Source of the DNA: Symbiodinium sp. CCMP2592
Taxonomy: Eukaryota > Sar > Dinophyceae > Suessiales > Symbiodiniaceae
Direction: 5' to 3'
DNA length: 64,000 bases
Assembly (NCBI GenBank): GCA_905221615.1
Contig: CAJNDT010005914.1
Coordinates: 716,183-780,182 of the forward strand
Numbering within the stretch: the stretch's first letter is position 1; each line of letters starts with the position of its first letter. A program made the position numbers and the translations under genes. The notes beneath the pieces are model-generated. The model searched no databases, was not told the DNA's origin, and saw nothing but the letters and a program-made list of their open reading frames with translations. Of this stretch, positions 1-13,900 are shown piece after piece.

Positions 1-62
1 TCTTGCTCACAGCTCTTATAGTGACACCTTAGAACTTGACAAGGCATCGCAGTCCGTTCGCA
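1..62 (-). repeat. 3' LTR fragment of copia copy 1
   Basis: It matches the terminal part of the copy 2 LTRs (42493-42554 and the distal end of 61385-61817) and ends at the same ...GTTCGCA boundary, which is TGCGAAC on the coding strand. The rest of this LTR lies outside the window. Confidence 0.9.
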
Positions 63-68
63 CCCCCC
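63..68 (-). promoter_or_regulatory. Polypurine tract of copia copy 1
   Basis: Six C on the + strand (GGGGGG on the coding strand) directly abut the 3' LTR. This is where the primer for plus-strand DNA synthesis is expected. The same tract abuts the 3' LTR of copy 2. It is short, but its position is exact. Positions 69-326 are the non-coding stretch between the ORF2 stop and the LTR; nothing else is evident there. Confidence 0.6.
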
Positions 69-326
69 ATGAGTTGCGTCTCCGACGCTGCTCACCCGGA
101 AGATGGCACGATAGGACAACAGAAAATGTTCCGCCGCAACGTTGACATTGAAAATCAGAGCTTTGCATCCCAATTAGAAACGTTGTGACACTCATCTACG
201 TCAGTAACGATCCCCTGAAATGGCAAACGAATCAGGCGTCACCGAAGAAAGAAGCATTCGCGATGGCATTCCATGGGCGAAGCTCAGAGGTCACGAACTG
301 ATAGGCGAGGAAGACCAAGCGTTGAT

Positions 327-3300
327 TCATCTCCATCTTCGCGTGGTCGCAGGATCGCGGTCCCAGGGCCGGAGGTTTTCCTCTGGATACTGTTCCCGAT
401 GCTTTCCCTTGTCCTTGCCTTTGTTTCGGCCTTTGCCGGCGGTGTAGTCGTAGTAGGAGTTGGAGTTCCAGCCTCCATGCTGCTCACCTCCGGTTCTCCC
501 ACGCCCTTTTGAAGGTCCCTTGGCCGAAGAAGCGCTTTCACGTTCCTCCGTAGTGACAGGCGTGTCCAGGATGGAAGTACCACCTGGAGGGAGATAGTCA
601 GCGGCCGAGATGTGGTGTAGGGCTTCAGTACGCTTGGTCGTCGGGTTTTGCTGTCTCTCAGCCTTGGATCGATTCAATCTGTCCATGAAATGCGCAGGCA
701 TTTGCACACTGTGGTCCACCAGCAAGCCGATGGTCTGGACTGACTGATCAGAATGAGTCAGCAGGATACCGACGGGGTCGATGTACAAGAAGTCCACCGG
801 TCCAGTTGGCGTTGGTCGTAGCACTGAGAATTGTTGGTGTCCCGTCACCATTGGAATCACCTCGCACAGGACGTTCAGGCAACAAAAGTGCATAGCCTTC
901 ACATCTTCATCCCTTTCGCTCTTCAAATAAGTAGTAGGGTTGAAGTTGTCCCTGCCAATTCCCATCATGTTGGCTCCCCGTGTAAGCAACGAAAGCATCT
1001 GGTTCGTCCGGAAGCGCTTCAAGGTGTAAGTCCCGTTGGGATCATACTGCTTGAGGTTCTCAGGCTCCTTGGCAAAGCGAATGATCTCCTCATCAGTCAC
1101 ATCCTTGCTCACACCCGTTTCCCTATCCACTGCCGCCAAAGATCCCCACTTTCCGAGCACATCATAGCGTTGGCCAAGTGCGAAACTTTCCCTCATCTGG
1201 AACAACGGCATAGTCGCCCACTTTGCGAATCCTGACCAAGCCTTGTAGATGGATCTGCATACCACGTATGCCATGTACGAAAGAGCGGTCATGTTCGCGT
1301 CAATGCAATGGGCATTTCGCTTTCCAGAATAGTAGGATGGCTGCATGGCGGTACGTGCAAGTTGTAGCTCAGGATCGATGTTCAAAGACTGGCCGGTAAT
1401 GAAGACGGGACGACGTTCCTGTGCAATTGCTTCTGGTACTGCGTCATCAAAGTCCTCTCCTGGCTCTATGTCCATTTCTTCATCAGGTTCCTGTTCTGGA
1501 TCGTCCTCCGCGATGACAGATGGTTCTGGGATTTCCTCAGGTTCCGCAACGGTCTCTACCTCCATGGCTTCCTGCTCCTCTTCGGGCGCCTCAGGCACTG
1601 CGGCTGCTGCGGCTTCCATTGTCTGAGCAATGAAGTCACTGGGGATCTCCGTAGGAGTCTCCCGTTGTGGAGAACCTTGGTAATATCCGCTCGAAACGAA
1701 CTGTGACCAGCAAGACGTGCATCGGGAGAAACATGCTGGAACGATGTTGTAGCATGCCGGGCACACCCTCATTCTCCTTCCATCCTCGTCTCTGCGTAGG
1801 TCTTCGGGTCGCCAATTCTTGATGACAAACTTGATCCCTTTGTCCATGTAGTGATGCCGAACCGTGTTCTCCCTGTGGGACTCCAGGACAGTCGTGAGGT
1901 CTCGAATGATCTGCTCCTTGCTTGTGTCGTGGGGTCCAGGAGGCATCTCGCAAAGCAATTCCATGATCTTGCTTGGCGTTCGGTATCTCTCGAACTCAGG
2001 AAGCAACGGTGATGCATTGTAGTCCAACACCAGCTCTTTCTCCAACCGTTCATCGTAGATCTTTTCCACCAGAGCGAAAGAGTGTGTATCTCGAGGATCA
2101 GGGACGCAAAACCATACCTCCTTGACGAAATGGAAAGGTATCGTTCGGCCAACGATCATGATGCCGCTGTCTGTGATACGTCCATCTTCTCGTGCAAGGT
2201 CCTGCGATGGGACATGAAGGACCGCCAATGGCATGTGCTTGGCGTCTCGTCCATGTACTCGCATCTTGGTCGTTGCGTTCCGGTGATCGAACGGCGCAAA
2301 CACCCCCCAATAGCTGTGGAGTCTGCCACCTTGGTTGCCTCGGAATTGGCGCCTATGGTCGAAGTCCCCGTCGGGGTCCTCCGAACCAGGCATGATGCCT
2401 TGCGTGACAATGGAATCCAAGTTGCGGCATGCCGTAGCGTGGAACGCACCTCCAAGACGTTGCAAGAGGGTCATAGATGGAGATATTGCGAACCTGTTCT
2501 TGTCCAACTGAAGCAAGTTGTTCTGGGGATCTGAGTGCGCAGAGTGACCACTCGTAGCCCGAACTGCCCATGGCTTCACCCAGCCGTTGCACATGTTCAG
2601 GTACCTCTGGCCGTGCCGGCAATGATCATTGTTCTGGATCTCCGTGATCTGGTCCTGAACCGATACCAACCTGTTCGAACCTGCTGATCCAAGAGTTTCC
2701 GTGCCGGGGTCCTTCACTCTCACACCCAGGAACTGCAACCGAATTTTGGCCTTGTGGCGTTTCGTGGCTGCAATCATGTTCCCTTGGAACAATAGTTGAA
2801 GTCTTTCATTGTACACTCTCTTCTTCTGTTGCTCATCGGTCCTTGAGACCGCTTCGGTGATGCGTCTGCTTTCATGGGTCCATAGTGGCTCATGCCTCAC
2901 CAAATCTTCGATCATCACCCACCCTCCTTCATCACATTTGATGACACTGTTGAATGCCACCTGGCACCTGTTGTCAAGCCATTCCGAGCCTGGGCGCCTG
3001 GCGATTCTGTGGCGCAGGTCAGATTGGATGCATGATAGCGCCCAATCCGCGTTCAGTCTGCGCTGACGGGTGATGTCGCGAAGGACAACTTCGTTCACGA
3101 GGTCCCATCGATTGTTGATGAAGCTTGCACCCTTGGTTGGGATCAGGTCGAGAATCCCGCACCGGATTGGCCTTCCGCCGCCGATGGATTCGTAGCCTGC
3201 ATTGGTGTAGCTATGAGTGGTATCATCGTAAGCAAAGCTAGGACGGTCTCCTCGTTGAGGTAGGCGTCGGTCGCGATGGTCCGAAAGCTGCTCAATGAGG

Positions 3301-6300
3301 TCCACCACTCGCTGGCTATTCTCTGGTCCCGATTCCTGCAGTGGTACGCCACAAGCATCATGTAGGCCCCGACGGTTCTCCACATCCGTGCAGAGATTGT
3401 GTTTGTTCTCATAACGGATCAAGACCACATCACCCCGTACGGCTTCGCCTCCGCGTCGCGGTCGGGCTTTGGCCTTGGGTCGTCGGTCCGAGGATGCAAC
3501 ACTCACATGGTCTGTGGTGTCAACGTCCATTGGCTCAGCCTCTTGTGGAGGTACTCGACGTGGATATCGAAGAAGGCTTTCCTTGATAATCTGGACGCCT
3601 CGAAGTACCAGATCCCGGGTCGCAGCATTTTCTGTGCAATTGGACAGAGTGTGTAGATCACTGCCACAAGCGACACAGAACGTGATGCGGTCGCTTCCGA
3701 CTGACATTTCGCCCTGAGCGAGTACACCCACATAGTCCTGAAGCTGCGCGACAAATCCTTCACGAATTGCATGCCTGGGATCAGGGCCTTCTGCACCTTG
3801 TTCTTCTTCGGGTTGCGCATCCACATCTACATCCTGTGCAGGTATTGGTGGAGCAACTGAGAACCCTGGATCGTCCGTGACGTTGTCAGCGGCCTGTGTC
3901 TCGTCGGTTCTCGCAATCTCTACAGGGTAGATATCACCATCGACGATCACTGTGAAATCAATCACGAGGTCAGCGGACATGTTGTTGACGATCTCAGCGA
4001 CTGCTTCATTCTTCTTGGGCGGTGTCCTTTTGCGCGGGGAGTCAACCGTGATCAGCTCGATAGCTTCGGCCGACGCGTAGCGGAAGAATGATCTTTCGAT
4101 TCCCCTCGCGCACGCATTTGCTCCCTCAAGGCCACCCCAATTCGGAAAATGACTTGGGTGTCTCATTGCAATTGTAAGAAGCCCGAGCGCCAGCTCCACC
4201 GTGTCACCCAGGAGCTCTTCCTTGGGCAAGACTGACCCTCTGTAGCATTCTTGGCGCTCTTCCGGAGTCAAAAGCATTCTCATGAAACCAGCATAAGCGC
4301 AGTTCCCGGCATCGTAGTAGCAGATGTAGCATGTCTTGCCTTCGGAGTCGTACCCTCTGTCCCATGCCAACTGTTTGGCCTTTCCCCATGCCGCGTACTC
4401 GATGGCCTGACTGGCTGTGATTCGGAGACCACCGTAGTGAGAAACCGTCTTGCCGATGTCTTCATAGACCATCTCCGCACAAACTTTGAGGAACTCCTTG
4501 ATGTCCGCGCGAGGATCCACGAATTGGAGCCTCAGGTCATAAAGGTGCTTCGCGCAAGCCAAGGTGTACTTCTGGGACGTGATCAAGTCATTGAAGGAGC
4601 CGATTTGATGCTGCATCTTCAAGGCTGAAGTGTGCGCGCACCCAATGCAGTGTCCAGGATACCCGTTTCCGGTCGGCTTGAAGAAGGCTTGTGCGTAGCA
4701 CTCAGCCAACTTCATTGCTTCACATCCAGAGCAATAGAACGTTCTCCCTTTGACATAACCAGTGTTCGGGGTCGCATAGGTGTCGATCCGAACCAGTAGT
4801 GCCTGTTGTCGTAGTAGGCTTCGGGAACGGTCATGGCGATGTCAAAATCCTGCCAGGTGACTGTGGACGATTCAGCGACCGTGTCACCCTGGGCACCCGA
4901 CCTGATCTGTTGCTGCTGTTCTCCCGTAAACCATGTCTGCGAAATCTTGGTGGACGTCTTGACTTCACTCTTGTCCTCCCAAATCTCGACAAGCGACGGG
5001 TGAGCGACTGAGTCGGTTCGGACAGTTTCGTCCCATGAGCGAACTTTCGATGCCTCAACAAAGCACGTGGATACCATCTTCTCGCAGAACAGCTGCTTCT
5101 CGTAGATAGCGAAGCCCAATTTGAACCTGACCCGATTGTCCGGTGCTGGCACCTTTTCGGCTGACAGTGTATGCACGCCTGAAGACGCATGTTTCGTCTG
5201 GCTGTACATTCTTGACCAAAACGAAGATCCATGAATCACCACGCATGCTCGGGCTCGCAACTCCAGTTCAATATACATTCCCAGCGCGTGGAAGCCGTTG
5301 AACAGAGAAGCTTTCTGTCGAAGGTAATTGCTGGCTGCTCCTACGAACCGTAAGTCGTGATTGATGTTGACAATTGGAGGGCGCGTGGTACGCTTCCCTG
5401 CCGCAATGATAGGGTCAACGTACGTGACCTTGAGCTGTCGCTGCAAGTCAGAACGAATTGCTGCTCCGTCTCCGACCTCACTCATCGGAAATGATATGTT
5501 CTCGATGAGGATCGCCTGGAGAGACAGATGGTAATGCAATGTGACGGTTGCAAGCTGCTCTTCAGTCAAGCCATCCAATGTCGCATTCACAGATTCCAAC
5601 GATCCTTTTGTGACTTGGAAGTTGTAGTTGGCACCTGTGGTGATCGACGGGCTCACAATGTAGATCTCACTCCATCCATGCATGCCGAGGTTCTCTCTCA
5701 CTGTATGCGTTGATCCCCTGGTCCTTGCGACCATGTCAAAGTCTTGGACGAGGATTGTGCATTGAGAGCGCATAGTCGCGGCATCAGGCTTGCCACCCAT
5801 ACCCAAACTATTGCGAAATCCGTTCAGCGTGTTCATGGTGTTGATCCTTGCTTCTTCCGGAATTTCATCGTTGTCGACAAGATCGTTGTCTGCCTCGATC
5901 ATCACTGCCGAGGTAAGCATCGGAGGAGAAGGAAGATGCACGCATGACACCAATGCCAATGCATGGTACAGCCGTGAATACATCCGTAACCACACCTTCG
6001 TACTCAGCTTCACGTAGACCTTCAGGTTGAGACCCTTGTCATCACTTTGAGAGACGGAACGGATCCTTGCCAAATAGGTCACCAGTCTTCTGACGTAATG
6101 CTGAATCGGTGTGGTCCCCACGTCGTGGTTGGCCACAAACTTTGGCGTCTCATCAATGGTAGGTGGGTACTCGTCTTGATCACGGGTCGTCGCCAGCAAG
6201 CTCGAGCGACAGCCCTTTTCATCGATGTTGACATAATGGTACCAACTTTCCTGAGCGCCAGCGGGGATTGGAGCTTCCTCCCATGTCGGTTGCGATGGTT

Positions 6301-7815
6301 CCTCTTCCGGTTGCGAAGTCGATGGTTGTGGAGGAGGTGCCGCGGAAGATGATGACGCCGATGCCGTTGCCTCGTCCGTCCTTGCCCTCTTTGGTCCGTG
6401 GCTAGGGGTGGCTCGAGGCTCGGCAGCGGATCCTTGCGATTGTCCCGGCGTTCTTCCATGCTCAGGGTGCACGATTCCTTCCGGTTCGAGGTTGCTTGCC
6501 GTAGGCATCGCAACTCTCCCCGTTGAGTATACCCAGCTAGGATGCCGTTGAAGATTGGGCGGAAATAGGCCATCATCTTGCATAAGCGGACTTGGTGCCC
6601 CCATCTGTTGGAATTCTGCTTCCCATATGCTCAACGTGGCGCGTTTGGTAGAGCAGTCGACCACGTACCCAGATTCAACTCCGCACTGATTCCAGGTGTA
6701 GCTACGGAACGCATCCGGCAATTGGAAGCCGTTCCTGTCCTGATCTGCACATACAGCATCCACATGGTGCTTGAGGAAAGCATACGTGGTGTAGTCGGAA
6801 TCAGGGAGCACATCGTTGGACCATCTGTAATGCGGGTGTCCAGTTTCTGGATCAACCCATGATACGTAGGAATGAAGCACGTGGAGACAGACACTGAACG
6901 CCTGGAGCGAGTTCATCGCAAAGGCGAGCGGATGTCCCATGCCTTGAGGCATTGTGCGCATCATCAAGGCCAGCTGGTGAACGTTGAGTGGCGTAGCGCC
7001 ATCGTTGCTCGCTGCACATTCCTGGTTGTAGGTCCGTAGTCCATACCCAGTGTGTTTTGCGAACATGTACATCAGCTTGCACACCCTACATAACGTAGGC
7101 TCCGCCAACAGGTCTGATTGGTCAGGTGCTCTACCTGACATAGGCAACTTGTGGTAGTAGTCCTGATTCACCGTATACCATTGTTGAATTCTCGTGTCTG
7201 TCACAGCCTGGTAGGGCGTCTCCACGGAGTTGATGAGAACGGCGAGGTTGTAGTACCCGTCCGCACTGACGATGTTCCTTGTTGCAGTGTTCAAGTCGAA
7301 CCGAACTTGTTTTCGTTCTTGTTCCAGTTCAACTACAGCCAATTTTGCATCATCGCGGATCACTTCCTCATCCACCATAAACCTGGTGATGGCATTGAAC
7401 TTCCCCTCGTAGTCAGCAACAATGTGTTTGAGACCTCCACCAAACTTGATGACCATGGCGAGTATCTCCCCATAGGGTTTGTCCATGTACTCCTCAGGGG
7501 CAGCAAATAAGCAAGCTTTGAGGATTTCTCGGACTCGAATGGAAAGATCCCCTCCTGGCGACAGATTTGCACACGTGAACAGCAAGACCAACGGAGGTGC
7601 TTTGAACGCTGCCCATGTGCGAATGAGATCATTGTCGACCACTTTGTCTTTCGTAATCTTCGGCGGGAGCGAACGCTCTGCGACGAATCCCCAGAATACA
7701 TCTCCAGGAACTTGTGGAACTTCAGAAACGTTCGCATCATCCCACCAGACGGGAAAACTTCTTCGTGGTCCACTCCTTCGAAGGCCAGCTCGTAGGCATT
7801 GTAGCTTTCAGCCAT
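327..7815 (-). pseudogene. Copia ORF2, copy 1, split by two 1-bp deletions
   Basis: This is the same gene as the intact 2496-aa ORF2 of copy 2. The start codon is at 7813-7815. Relative to copy 2, one A is missing near 7673 (GCGAACG against GCGAAACG) and one T is missing between 4789 and 4790 (GATCCGAACC against GATCCTGAACC). Three reading-frame pieces remain: about 7674-7815, 4712-7642 and 327-4715. The possible ART/Tpt1-like segment (about 2100-2460) and the cysteine clusters are still readable in the third piece. The function of the family is unknown. Protein could be made from the internal ATGs only if they are used. Confidence 0.85.
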
Positions 7816-7927
7816 GGCTCGGGTTTCGGTCCTTCCTCCGTAGGAGGGAAGTCCCTACACCCTACTTGACTTCACGGTTCCGGGTTCTCCGTAAGAGGCA
7901 CCCTTCCCCGATCCGTCTGGTCAGACC

Positions 7928-10900
7928 TTAGTTGTTCCTTAGTTGGGGCTGTCTAATAGCCCCTTCATCAGCGTCTACACACTGATGTTGCTGCCATGCA
8001 ATGTCCTCAGATTCATGTGCAACATGACTGACACTGACATGAGCTCGAACAAGGCTGCGAACATTCCTCGCAATTGACCGCCATGAGACATCAATGCGCT
8101 GCGACAAACTGCTCTTCGAATCATGGTCCAAGCAATCATCCGGTCTCACCATCAAACGATCCGCTTCAGGCATGTTAGAGAACATGATCCTGCGTCCACC
8201 ACCATCGCCACCAGCACCAACATGATCATCAACCTTAACCTTCGTCACCTTGCCACTTGAAACAAGAGCATGCAACTCTGGCCAAGACCAACATGAACAT
8301 GAAGAAGGCATGTCAAGCGAAAAATAGACGTCGGAAAATTCCGCACACTTCTTCAGCAGGCGTTTGAGAGATTTCAAGACACTTCTGAAAACCTTGTACT
8401 TCCCACCGGAACGTTTCTCACCCCCCACGCAAGCCCCTTCACTACTTCCAGGACCAGCACCTGATCGCAAAAGCGATGCCACGAATAGCACAGGTGTGCG
8501 CAGGTCGTTCCGGCACGCATCCTTCATCGTACCGATAAGGTTGTCCTCATCGGCTTTGGAGCCGATCAGCTCCTTGCAAGTTATGCGAGAGCAACCCTTA
8601 GTGGACTTAGGCACGGCGTAGCCATTACCCAAGCCACAGAGGTCAACAATCATGCGGTCTGGCTTTCGTCCACCAGCCTTCGACGGCATGGCTACCAATC
8701 TCCCATCGCCCGTTGCCTGAAATTTCAAGGCTTTAAGCAATCTCCTGGATATTTGGCTAGTCAACTCGCATTTATCAGATCGATCCTGAGCGTCCGAATC
8801 AGTCATGTGCAAATGTTTGGACGAGCACACATCAGACGACTTAGGATGCAACGCGACGTTTGCGGCAATGTACTCCCATTCATCCTTGCAGTAGCCGAGC
8901 TCAACGGCGGTTCCGGGAGATACAGGATCCCGAAAGGTATAACGTTGCCCGTGAGTGCATCCTTGGATCTTGATGCTCTTCCACATGGCATCTTCCTGAA
9001 GTCCCTTGTACTGCTTGGTTTCCTGGACTGGTACTCGAGGAGGTACTTCGATGATGATTTGGAACCCCCATGATGCCGCTCTGCGCGCAATTCTTTGGAC
9101 GACCTCCCCCCATGGGTAGTCTGTCCGCAATTTGGCCCTTTCAGGGTTGTCAGCGATTTTCCGACTCAGCCACGAATTCTTGCCCAACACCCCTGCACCA
9201 ATGAAGATTACGGAGTTAGGGTTGTCTTTCCTTGCTTCCACCACATCAAAGAGGTAGGCGCACATGGCGTCGTCAACTTCTCGCCCCATACTCAGAACAT
9301 TTACTTGCAGCCCAGGGTCGTAGTGAGAATCGGGAGCATGCTGGGCGATGCAATCCTTGCCTGGAGCATACTCATTCCACCAGTTCTCCTCATCGACTCC
9401 TATCAATGTCCACACCGTCACTGCCTTTGGAGCATCTTTGATAGTGATACGGTACTTCCACCGGCTGTAAGGATTCTTGTAAGTATGGACCAACCTTCCA
9501 TCGTGGTCGAGGAATTGGATCACCAGGCCCTCCTTGGGTTTGTTTTCGGCGAAATTGACCACGTGAGGCACAATTGCTCCATCATATCCTTGATATTCCC
9601 TTTTCTGTTCCGCCGCATCATGCCATACATCCTCGTACACCGACGACCATTGGTCATAACCAAATTGAGAGGCTTGACTTTTGGACTGGCCGTTGAAACA
9701 AAATCCCTGGTGCAATGTAAAGCCCTGGTACCCCCCATGGATGGCACGCGCCAGTGTGACAACCACCGCTCGCCATTTGGCGGGCAGGGCGCGCACATAA
9801 GACTGGCCTAGAGGCGGTTCAGGAGGAGGCAAAAACGGCGGCGCAAGGACGTCCGCAATAGCTGCGGGGCGCAAATGCCCCCGGACCGGATGGTACTGAA
9901 ACACAGCACGCTCCACATAGCGGTCGAACTTGCCCGGTTGATCAAGGATAGCAGCACGATCCTCCATCTGGTGCCACTGCCCTTCACGAAGAATCCAAGT
10001 CGACCGAAGGTAACGACCAGGCGGCAACGCGGAAGGCGGCCCCCGCAACATGCGCGGGAACTTGACAACCAGGATGGGGTCCACACTGTCATGTTCTTGC
10101 AAGCCTTCCTTACTCGACAATCCAGCGCGATACAACACCTGAGGGAGGATCGGCGTCTGCGTGTAAGGAAAACAAGGCACCTCGCTCTTGAACGAGTAGT
10201 GCTGCTGACCCTTCTCATCTGTGCTTTGGGTATGAGTAGGGCGCATCAGATCCATAATCTCTTGGGAGCCGATGAGATCCGGCGGAAAGATGTTGATGAG
10301 CTGACACGCATGTGTCCAGGACACGGAATCCTTGAACGACTTGGTGTGTATGTCCGCTGACATCTTGGCAGTGACCTCATAGGCAAGAGAAACGTAACCT
10401 TCCTGAAAGATAGAATGCATCCATCCAATGCAGATACCGTGGGTACGTTCCAAGTGACGCATAGTCGGATTCTTGCCCGTGCGAATCACCCCGATCATGG
10501 TCTGGTTGTCGTCGTAGAAGACGAAGTTGGGGTCTTGCCCCCCAAGCTGCTGCCACAACGTGATAGCAGGCAATCCAAGACGTGACATGGCAAAGTCGGC
10601 CGCGACAATCTCGGCCTCAGGTGTGGAATGACTCAAGCACCCCTGCCTTTTGCTAAGTCCCGCCAAGGGAAATCTTGTATGAGAACCTTGAATGTGCAAA
10701 TGAGCACCGGAGGTAGATTTCAAACTTTCTCCACAACCTGCATAGTCCGCATCTGCAAACAGCCCGATGGACGAGTCCTCCAAGGAGTTCCCGACCCATC
10801 CAATCATCATGTGATGTTTGGACTGGTGCACATAGGCCATGAGATGATGAAGAAGAGCATCCTCCTTCTTGGTCCATTTCGTGATCTTGCGTGCGAGATT

Positions 10901-13900
10901 GTTGATACTGCGCAGAAGATCAAAGCGGCAAATGCGCGCGGCATAAAGCAATTTCATGAGAATGCTGGCTGCCTGCGGAGCAAGTGCACCGCGATTAGCC
11001 TCGTTGATTTCCTCTTCCTCGGGCGCCTTGGGAATAGGTGGAGGCGGAACGAGCCGACCATCCTTATCAACAGGCATGGTGTGTCCACACCACGTGCATC
11101 GATGGCTTTTACCTGACTGTGCCGGAGCGCGAGCTGGGTGATTCTTAGTCTCCTCAGCCGGACTCGGCGATGGTACCGTCTTGAATTTTGTCGGATCGAA
11201 CCCAGTCACGTCGCAGTACTTCTTGACTGTCATGTCCAGGTACGTCTCCATGTCGTAGGTAACGGTCTGCACCTTCGTTTTGTCATGCAACGTTGCCTCG
11301 CCCTTGGAGATGCGACAACCCAGATACAAGCCCAGTGGCGTTTCTTCTTCCAATCGAAGTTCTTGGCGCAGCATGTCCCAACCCTTGGGTAGATTCTCTT
11401 TGGGTCCTGCCATCTTGAGATCATCCACGTAGATGACAAGTAAGAGCTTCATTTGCGGGTGGAAATACAATGATGGCCATTCATCGCCAAGTGGCTTGAA
11501 TCCTACTTTCTGTACCGCGGTATGGCAATGTTGTTCCCACATGGTTCCTGCGTCAGGATGTCCATATAGAGCTTTGATCAGGCGACATACAGGCCTACGG
11601 AATTTATGCCGTTTCGCAGATGGATGCCAGGCTTCATCAGGCAGTTCAACCCAACATGGAGTTCCCGATAGTCTCGCCTGAATGTATGCTTGGATAGCAT
11701 CCGCCATCTGGACATCGTTGCCAGGAAGGCATCCGTAATAATCTGCCCACCGTGAGGCGTCAAACGTAGCCGGGGAATTCCCCAAATCCTGAAACAATGC
11801 GGCTTCCATGTTCTGGTCTTTGACCTGATCACCGAGTAGTACACCTCGCCCTTTGAACTTCCTGGCAGGATCGTCCTCTTTGAGCTGATAGTTCTTCTCG
11901 TATATCAGTCCATGTACTCGCGCCATGTGTACTTTCTCACCTTTCTTCTTTGCCTCAGCGACGACGTCGTCATATTCACGCGTAGTTGAGAAGTCAAACA
12001 CCTCTTGGTCCCACAATCCCTTCCATTCTTTCATGAAAGCTTCCATGGCCTTGGGATTGTTGATCATCTCCTTGCGTGTGACGGGTCGAGTGACCATGGC
12101 ATTGAAGCACGATCCTCCTGCATGATTCTTTTCCCGATGTACGTTTCTGTGAGAAGTCGTACACGGCATAGAAGGAATCCAGTTATCATCCATGACCATA
12201 TGCGCCGGAACGGCCGGCACAACATCTGCCAAGAATTGTTCCTGTGTATATTGATCCACATAGGACTGTGCCCATGACCAACCATCGTCGTCATCAATGG
12301 ACACGTTGAGTTGCAGATCAATTTCTTCACATGGGACAATCTTGGGAAAGATCATGTTGTCCAAAATCTTGGTAACTATCTTCTTTCCTATCACAGCCTT
12401 CTTCCGGTCTTTCTTGGCAACTCGAGCTTTGTCTCGCTTTTCTTTCTTGTATGTTGCCTTCTTCTCCGTTTCGCTCATCTTCTTCCATGCTTCCGGAGAT
12501 TATAAGAATGGATAGGTCGCCGTGTAGGAAGAGTTCGTCGACCGTCACTTCGGATCTTATACGGAACTCCCCTTTTGTCGATCTTGCAGGCTTCACCGTC
12601 ATCGGTGAGATATACAATGCCGTCCCCTTTCTTCCCCGTACTCCAATGTTCAATCTCCTCGGGAGCCAACTTCTTTTCTTTCAAGATCTTGATAATCTCT
12701 CCAGGTTCTTCGATGTCTCCTTCGGGGATGAGTCTACCGGTTGGACCGACTTCGCGGGGCGATCGTCGATCTTTCCCAGTGACCTTTGGTTCAGAAGGAG
12801 GCGGTGCTGCACGTAGACCCAGCTCTTCGTCTAGTTCTTCGAGTCTTTTGTCTCCTATGGCATCAATAGCTTCATGTTCTGCTGACTTGAAGACTTCGCC
12901 GGACGGCTCCGTCTCTATGTCAGATGGATCTATGTCCTGTAAGTCAGGATCTTCTCCGGGATCCGGTGGAGGAAGAAGTCCATTTTGATCATCATCATCC
13001 CCGTCGCCACCATTTCCCCCGGGCGGACCGTCATCACCGTCATCGACGTCTTTTATCTCCTTGCCAGCGAGGTCAACGTTGTCCCTGAGTCCCTCAATGG
13101 TTGAATTCATCCTTTCGTACTCGGCTTTCAGGGGAAACGTTATCTCCTCTGGGAAGTAGATAACTTCTGTCTCGTACGGTCTCATCAACTTCCTGGGAAC
13201 AGATGCGTCCATCGACAAGTTCGCATTGGCAAATTCCTTCATATCCCAAACGCGATACTTCTTGGACCATCCTTGACCAGCAGTGATGATGTATCCGGCA
13301 AAAATGCCTGGGATCCCCTTTGGATCGAATTTGTTGCCATATGTCTTCGGCCTTGTGTCCGTCGGCTTGAAGAAGACTTTGGCCCCAAAGGGTATGGCTT
13401 TTCCCTCGAAGTCCTTTCCAGTCATTCGCTTCCATGCTGAATCACCATCGCCCTCCACGTCTTCAACGTTGAGGTTCTGCATCACGCAATTAAGCGCAAA
13501 GGACCAGTATTGAGCGGGCAATCCGGCGTGTAGCATGGATGCTGCGACTGTGTTGATCACTTCTTGATTTGATCGTTCAGCGAGTGAGTTGTTACTGGGT
13601 TTCCCTGGAAGGGAATGATCTATCACGATCTTCAACTGCGCCATAGCTGAATCGAACTCTGGTGCTTCATCACTGTACGCCATATGAATCTTGCGTCTTC
13701 CCATTAGACGTCTGATGGCCATGACGACCTCGTCAGTACTCCTTGAAGCCGTGGGAATCGCTGCGATCATTTTGGTGGCGATATCTCTGATGACTAGAAC
13801 TTCACGTGCTCCGTCATCGAGTCCGATGCCTGCTTCGGCGGCCTTGCGCATGTCAAGGAAGTCGAACGTCACAAGATCTCCCCAGTGTTTGATCACACGT

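Noticed and set aside
9095..9811. 238-codon + strand ORF (also at 51589-52305 in copy 2)
   Set aside because: It is antisense to the C-terminal extension of copia ORF1. It is an open shadow frame with no motif, duplicated only because the element is duplicated.
12475..12478. ATGA overlap between the two pieces of ORF1 in copy 1, suggesting a programmed frameshift
   Set aside because: Copy 2 reads straight through. The overlap results from the TT insertion plus an internal Met.
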